This document shows positions 62,560-64,000 of a stretch of DNA of 64,000 nucleotides, piece by piece. The notes under the pieces are model-generated. The model saw only the letters and a list, made by a program, of their open reading frames with translations. It did no database searches and was not told the DNA's origin. Every line of letters starts with the position of its first letter. The stretch's first letter is position 1. Origin of the DNA: Nomia melanderi (lineage: Eukaryota; Arthropoda; Insecta; Hymenoptera; Halictidae); the NCBI RefSeq assembly GCF_051020985.1, contig NW_027475134.1, forward strand, positions 2,046,001-2,110,000. The letters are read 5' to 3'. Made by a program: the position numbers and the translations under genes.

Positions 62560-63316
62560 TCGGACCACCAGGCGCCGAGAAAACCACAGTCTCATGGGGC
62601 CGGACACTCAGGGTCAGTGAAAAATCCAATATATATCTGGTGATATCTCGGGTGCTATTAGTGATAGCGCAATAAACCAAAGTGAATTGTCTGCAAGAGG
62701 CCCTGGTGCATGAATCTGTGCAGCGGGAACGACCTCGGATCACCAGGGGCCGAGAAAACCACCATCTCATGGGGCCGGACACTCAGGTTCAGGGGAAAAT
62801 CCAATATATATCTGGTGATATCTCGGGTGCTATTAGAGATAGCGCAATAAACCAAAGTGCATTGTCTGCAGGAAGCCCTGGCGCATGATTCTGTGCAGCG
62901 GGAACGACCTCGGACCACCAGGGGCCGAGAAAATCACCGTCTCATGGGGCCGGACTGTAAGGGTCAGGTAAAAACCCAATATATATCTGGTGATATCTAG
63001 GGTGCTATTAGAGATACCGCAATAAATCAAAGTGCATTGTCTGTAGGAGGCCCTGGCGAATGAATCTGTGCTGCAGGAACGACCTCGGACCACCAGGGGC
63101 CGAGAAAATTAGTGATATTCGGAATCCGTCACCCAAGGTCATGTAAAAATGCAGCATATATCTGGTGATATCTCGGGTGCTATTACAGATAGCGCAATAA
63201 ATCAAAGTGCATTGTCTGTAGGAGGCCCTGGCGCATGTATCTGTGCAGCGGGAACGACCTCGGACCACCAGGGGCCGAGAAAATTGGTGATGTTCGGAAT
63301 CCGTCACCCAAGGTCA
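62560..63316. repeat. Second copy of the 757-bp segment at 18,116-18,872
   Basis: It lies 44,444 bp from the first copy, which is 254 monomers minus the six bases lost in between. It ends where GGTCATGTAAAAATGC continues here and GGTCAGGCAAAAATCC occurs in the other copy. Confidence 0.83.
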
Positions 63317-64000
63317 TGTAAAAATGCAGCATATATCTGGTGATATCTCGGGTGCTATTACAGATAGCGCAATAAATCAAAGTGCATTGTCTGTAGGAGG
63401 CCCTGGCGCAAGAATCTGTGCAGCGGAAACGACCTCGGACCACCAGGGGCCGAGAAAACCACAGTCTCATGGGGCCGGACACTCAAGGTCAGGGGAAAAT
63501 CCAATATATATCTGGTGATATCTCGGGTGCTATTACAGATAGCGCAATAAATCAAAGTGCATTGTCTGTAGGAGGCCCTGGCGCATGTATCTGTGCAGCG
63601 GGAACGACCTCGGACCACCAGGGGCCGAGATAATTAGTGATATTCGGAATCCGTCACCCAAGGTCATGTAAAAATGCAGCATATATCTGGTGATATCTCG
63701 GGTGCTATTACAGATAGCGCAATAAATCAAAGTGCATTGTCTGTAGGAGGCCCTGGCGCATGATTCTGTGCAGCGGGAACGACCTCGGACCACCAGGGGC
63801 CGAGAAAATCACCGTCTCATGGGGCCGGACTGTAAGGGTCAGGGAAAAACCCAATATATATCTGGTGATATCTAGGGTGCTATTAGAGATTCCGCAATAA
63901 ATTAAAGTGCATTGTCTGTAGGAGGCCCTGGCGACTGAATCTGTGCAGCAGGAACGACCTCGGACCACCAGGGGCCGAGAAAATTAGTGATATTCGGAAT

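Larger units (their letters stand above)
1..64000. repeat. Tandem satellite array, 175-bp monomer, 365 full copies
   Basis: Every part of the window aligns to one 175-bp unit. Counting from the GAGG that follows CTGCAG or CTGTAG, the first full monomer starts at 49 and the last, incomplete one at 63,922. Landmarks in order within the unit are GAGGCCCTGGCGCATGAA (1-18), the CTCGG...CCGAG dyad (38-58), CTCATGGGGCCGGACAC (70-86), CCAATATATAT (105-115), GATATC (121-126), the GCTAT...ATAGC dyad (133-147), AATAAA (150-155), and CTGCAG or CTGTAG at the end. No insertion longer than 1 bp and no unrelated sequence interrupts it. The array runs off both ends of the window, so its true size is unknown. 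The setting is inferred to be centromeric or heterochromatic in a eukaryote. The repeat itself is directly seen. Confidence 0.98.
57745..64000. repeat. Region VI: return of region II monomer types
   Basis: From about 57,745 the monomers again carry GCAAGAGGCCCTGGTGCATG, GGACTGTAAGGGTC, ATCTAGGGTGC and the TTAGTG-type box, all typical of 9.6-20 kb. A 757-bp stretch (62,560-63,316) matches 18,116-18,872 with few differences. Local duplications at lags of 175, 1,400, 1,925 and 4,900 bp show independent rearrangement. The array continues past the window edge. Confidence 0.8.
58209..64000. repeat. Divergent central box, TTAGTG lineage in region VI: seven copies
   Basis: Starts are 58,209 (TTGGTG, with GGAAACGATCACCC), 59,434, 59,609, 63,109, 63,284 (TTGGTGATGTTCGG), 63,634 and 63,984, the last cut by the window edge. 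This is the lineage found in region II and not the one found in the neighbouring region V. Confidence 0.88.

Noticed and set aside
10..63968. Hundreds of reading frames of 60-103 codons on both strands, with a repeated protein-like pattern
   Set aside because: They recur every 175 bp because the DNA does. A 175-bp unit shifts frame at each monomer, most frames start at GTG or TTG, none extends past about two monomers, and substitutions do not favour silent positions in any visible way.
1..64000. CRISPR array
   Set aside because: There is no alternation of short identical repeats and unique spacers. The whole 175-bp unit repeats, far longer than a repeat-spacer unit, and no cas genes are present.
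1..64000. Embedded tRNA, 5S rRNA or SINE-derived sequence
   Set aside because: I looked for RNA polymerase III A and B box patterns on both strands of the majority monomer and found no convincing pair. No rRNA-like stretch was recognised.
1..64000. Assigning a species or a named satellite family
   Set aside because: The monomer size fits many animal and plant satellites, and I do not recognise the sequence. A database search would be decisive but cannot be run here.

Overview
The window is satellite DNA from end to end. It is one uninterrupted tandem array with a monomer of 175 bp. I count 365 complete monomers, plus a 48-bp partial at the left edge and a 79-bp partial at the right edge. I see no gene, RNA gene, mobile element or unique sequence in any 300-base stretch. 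The unit is about 53% GC by hand count of the majority sequence, with a GC-rich first 100 bp (about 65%) and an AT-rich last 75 bp (about 36%). A near-nucleosomal monomer repeated for 64 kb with higher-order structure points to a eukaryotic centromeric, pericentromeric or other heterochromatic block. I cannot name the species or the satellite family from the sequence.

The interest lies in how the monomers are ordered. Region I (1-8,405) is a loosely organised mixture with local 1-, 2-, 3-, 5-, 6- and 9-monomer duplications. Region II (8,406-20,639) carries a 16-monomer, 2,800-bp higher-order repeat, part of it duplicated again at a 35-monomer (6,125-bp) distance. Region III (20,640-about 30,480) is built from a 12-monomer, 2,099-bp higher-order repeat and an underlying 3-monomer pattern. 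Region IV (about 30,480-39,839) is marked by a second version of a divergent internal box and by a 450-bp block present three times. Region V (39,840-57,744) is dominated by a duplication of about 6.2 kb, whose second copy has lost three monomers at one point and one at another. Region VI (57,745-64,000) returns to the monomer types of region II after a gap of about 37 kb.

Two patterns run across these regions. First, most monomers carry one of two linked tail haplotypes (A or B), and recombinants between them are common. Second, 42 monomers replace about 30 bp of the centre with a very different sequence of exactly the same length. This 'box' exists in two lineages that occupy different regions. 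Single-base length changes are rare (ten in 64 kb, four of them copies of one event), so phase is held almost perfectly while the base sequence varies.

Reading frames of 60-123 codons recur on both strands every 175 bp. They are by-products of the repeat: 175 is not a multiple of 3, most start at GTG or TTG, and none continues beyond about two monomers. No protein-coding feature is annotated. Breakpoints given below were read by eye and may be off by some tens of bases where the two sides are identical.
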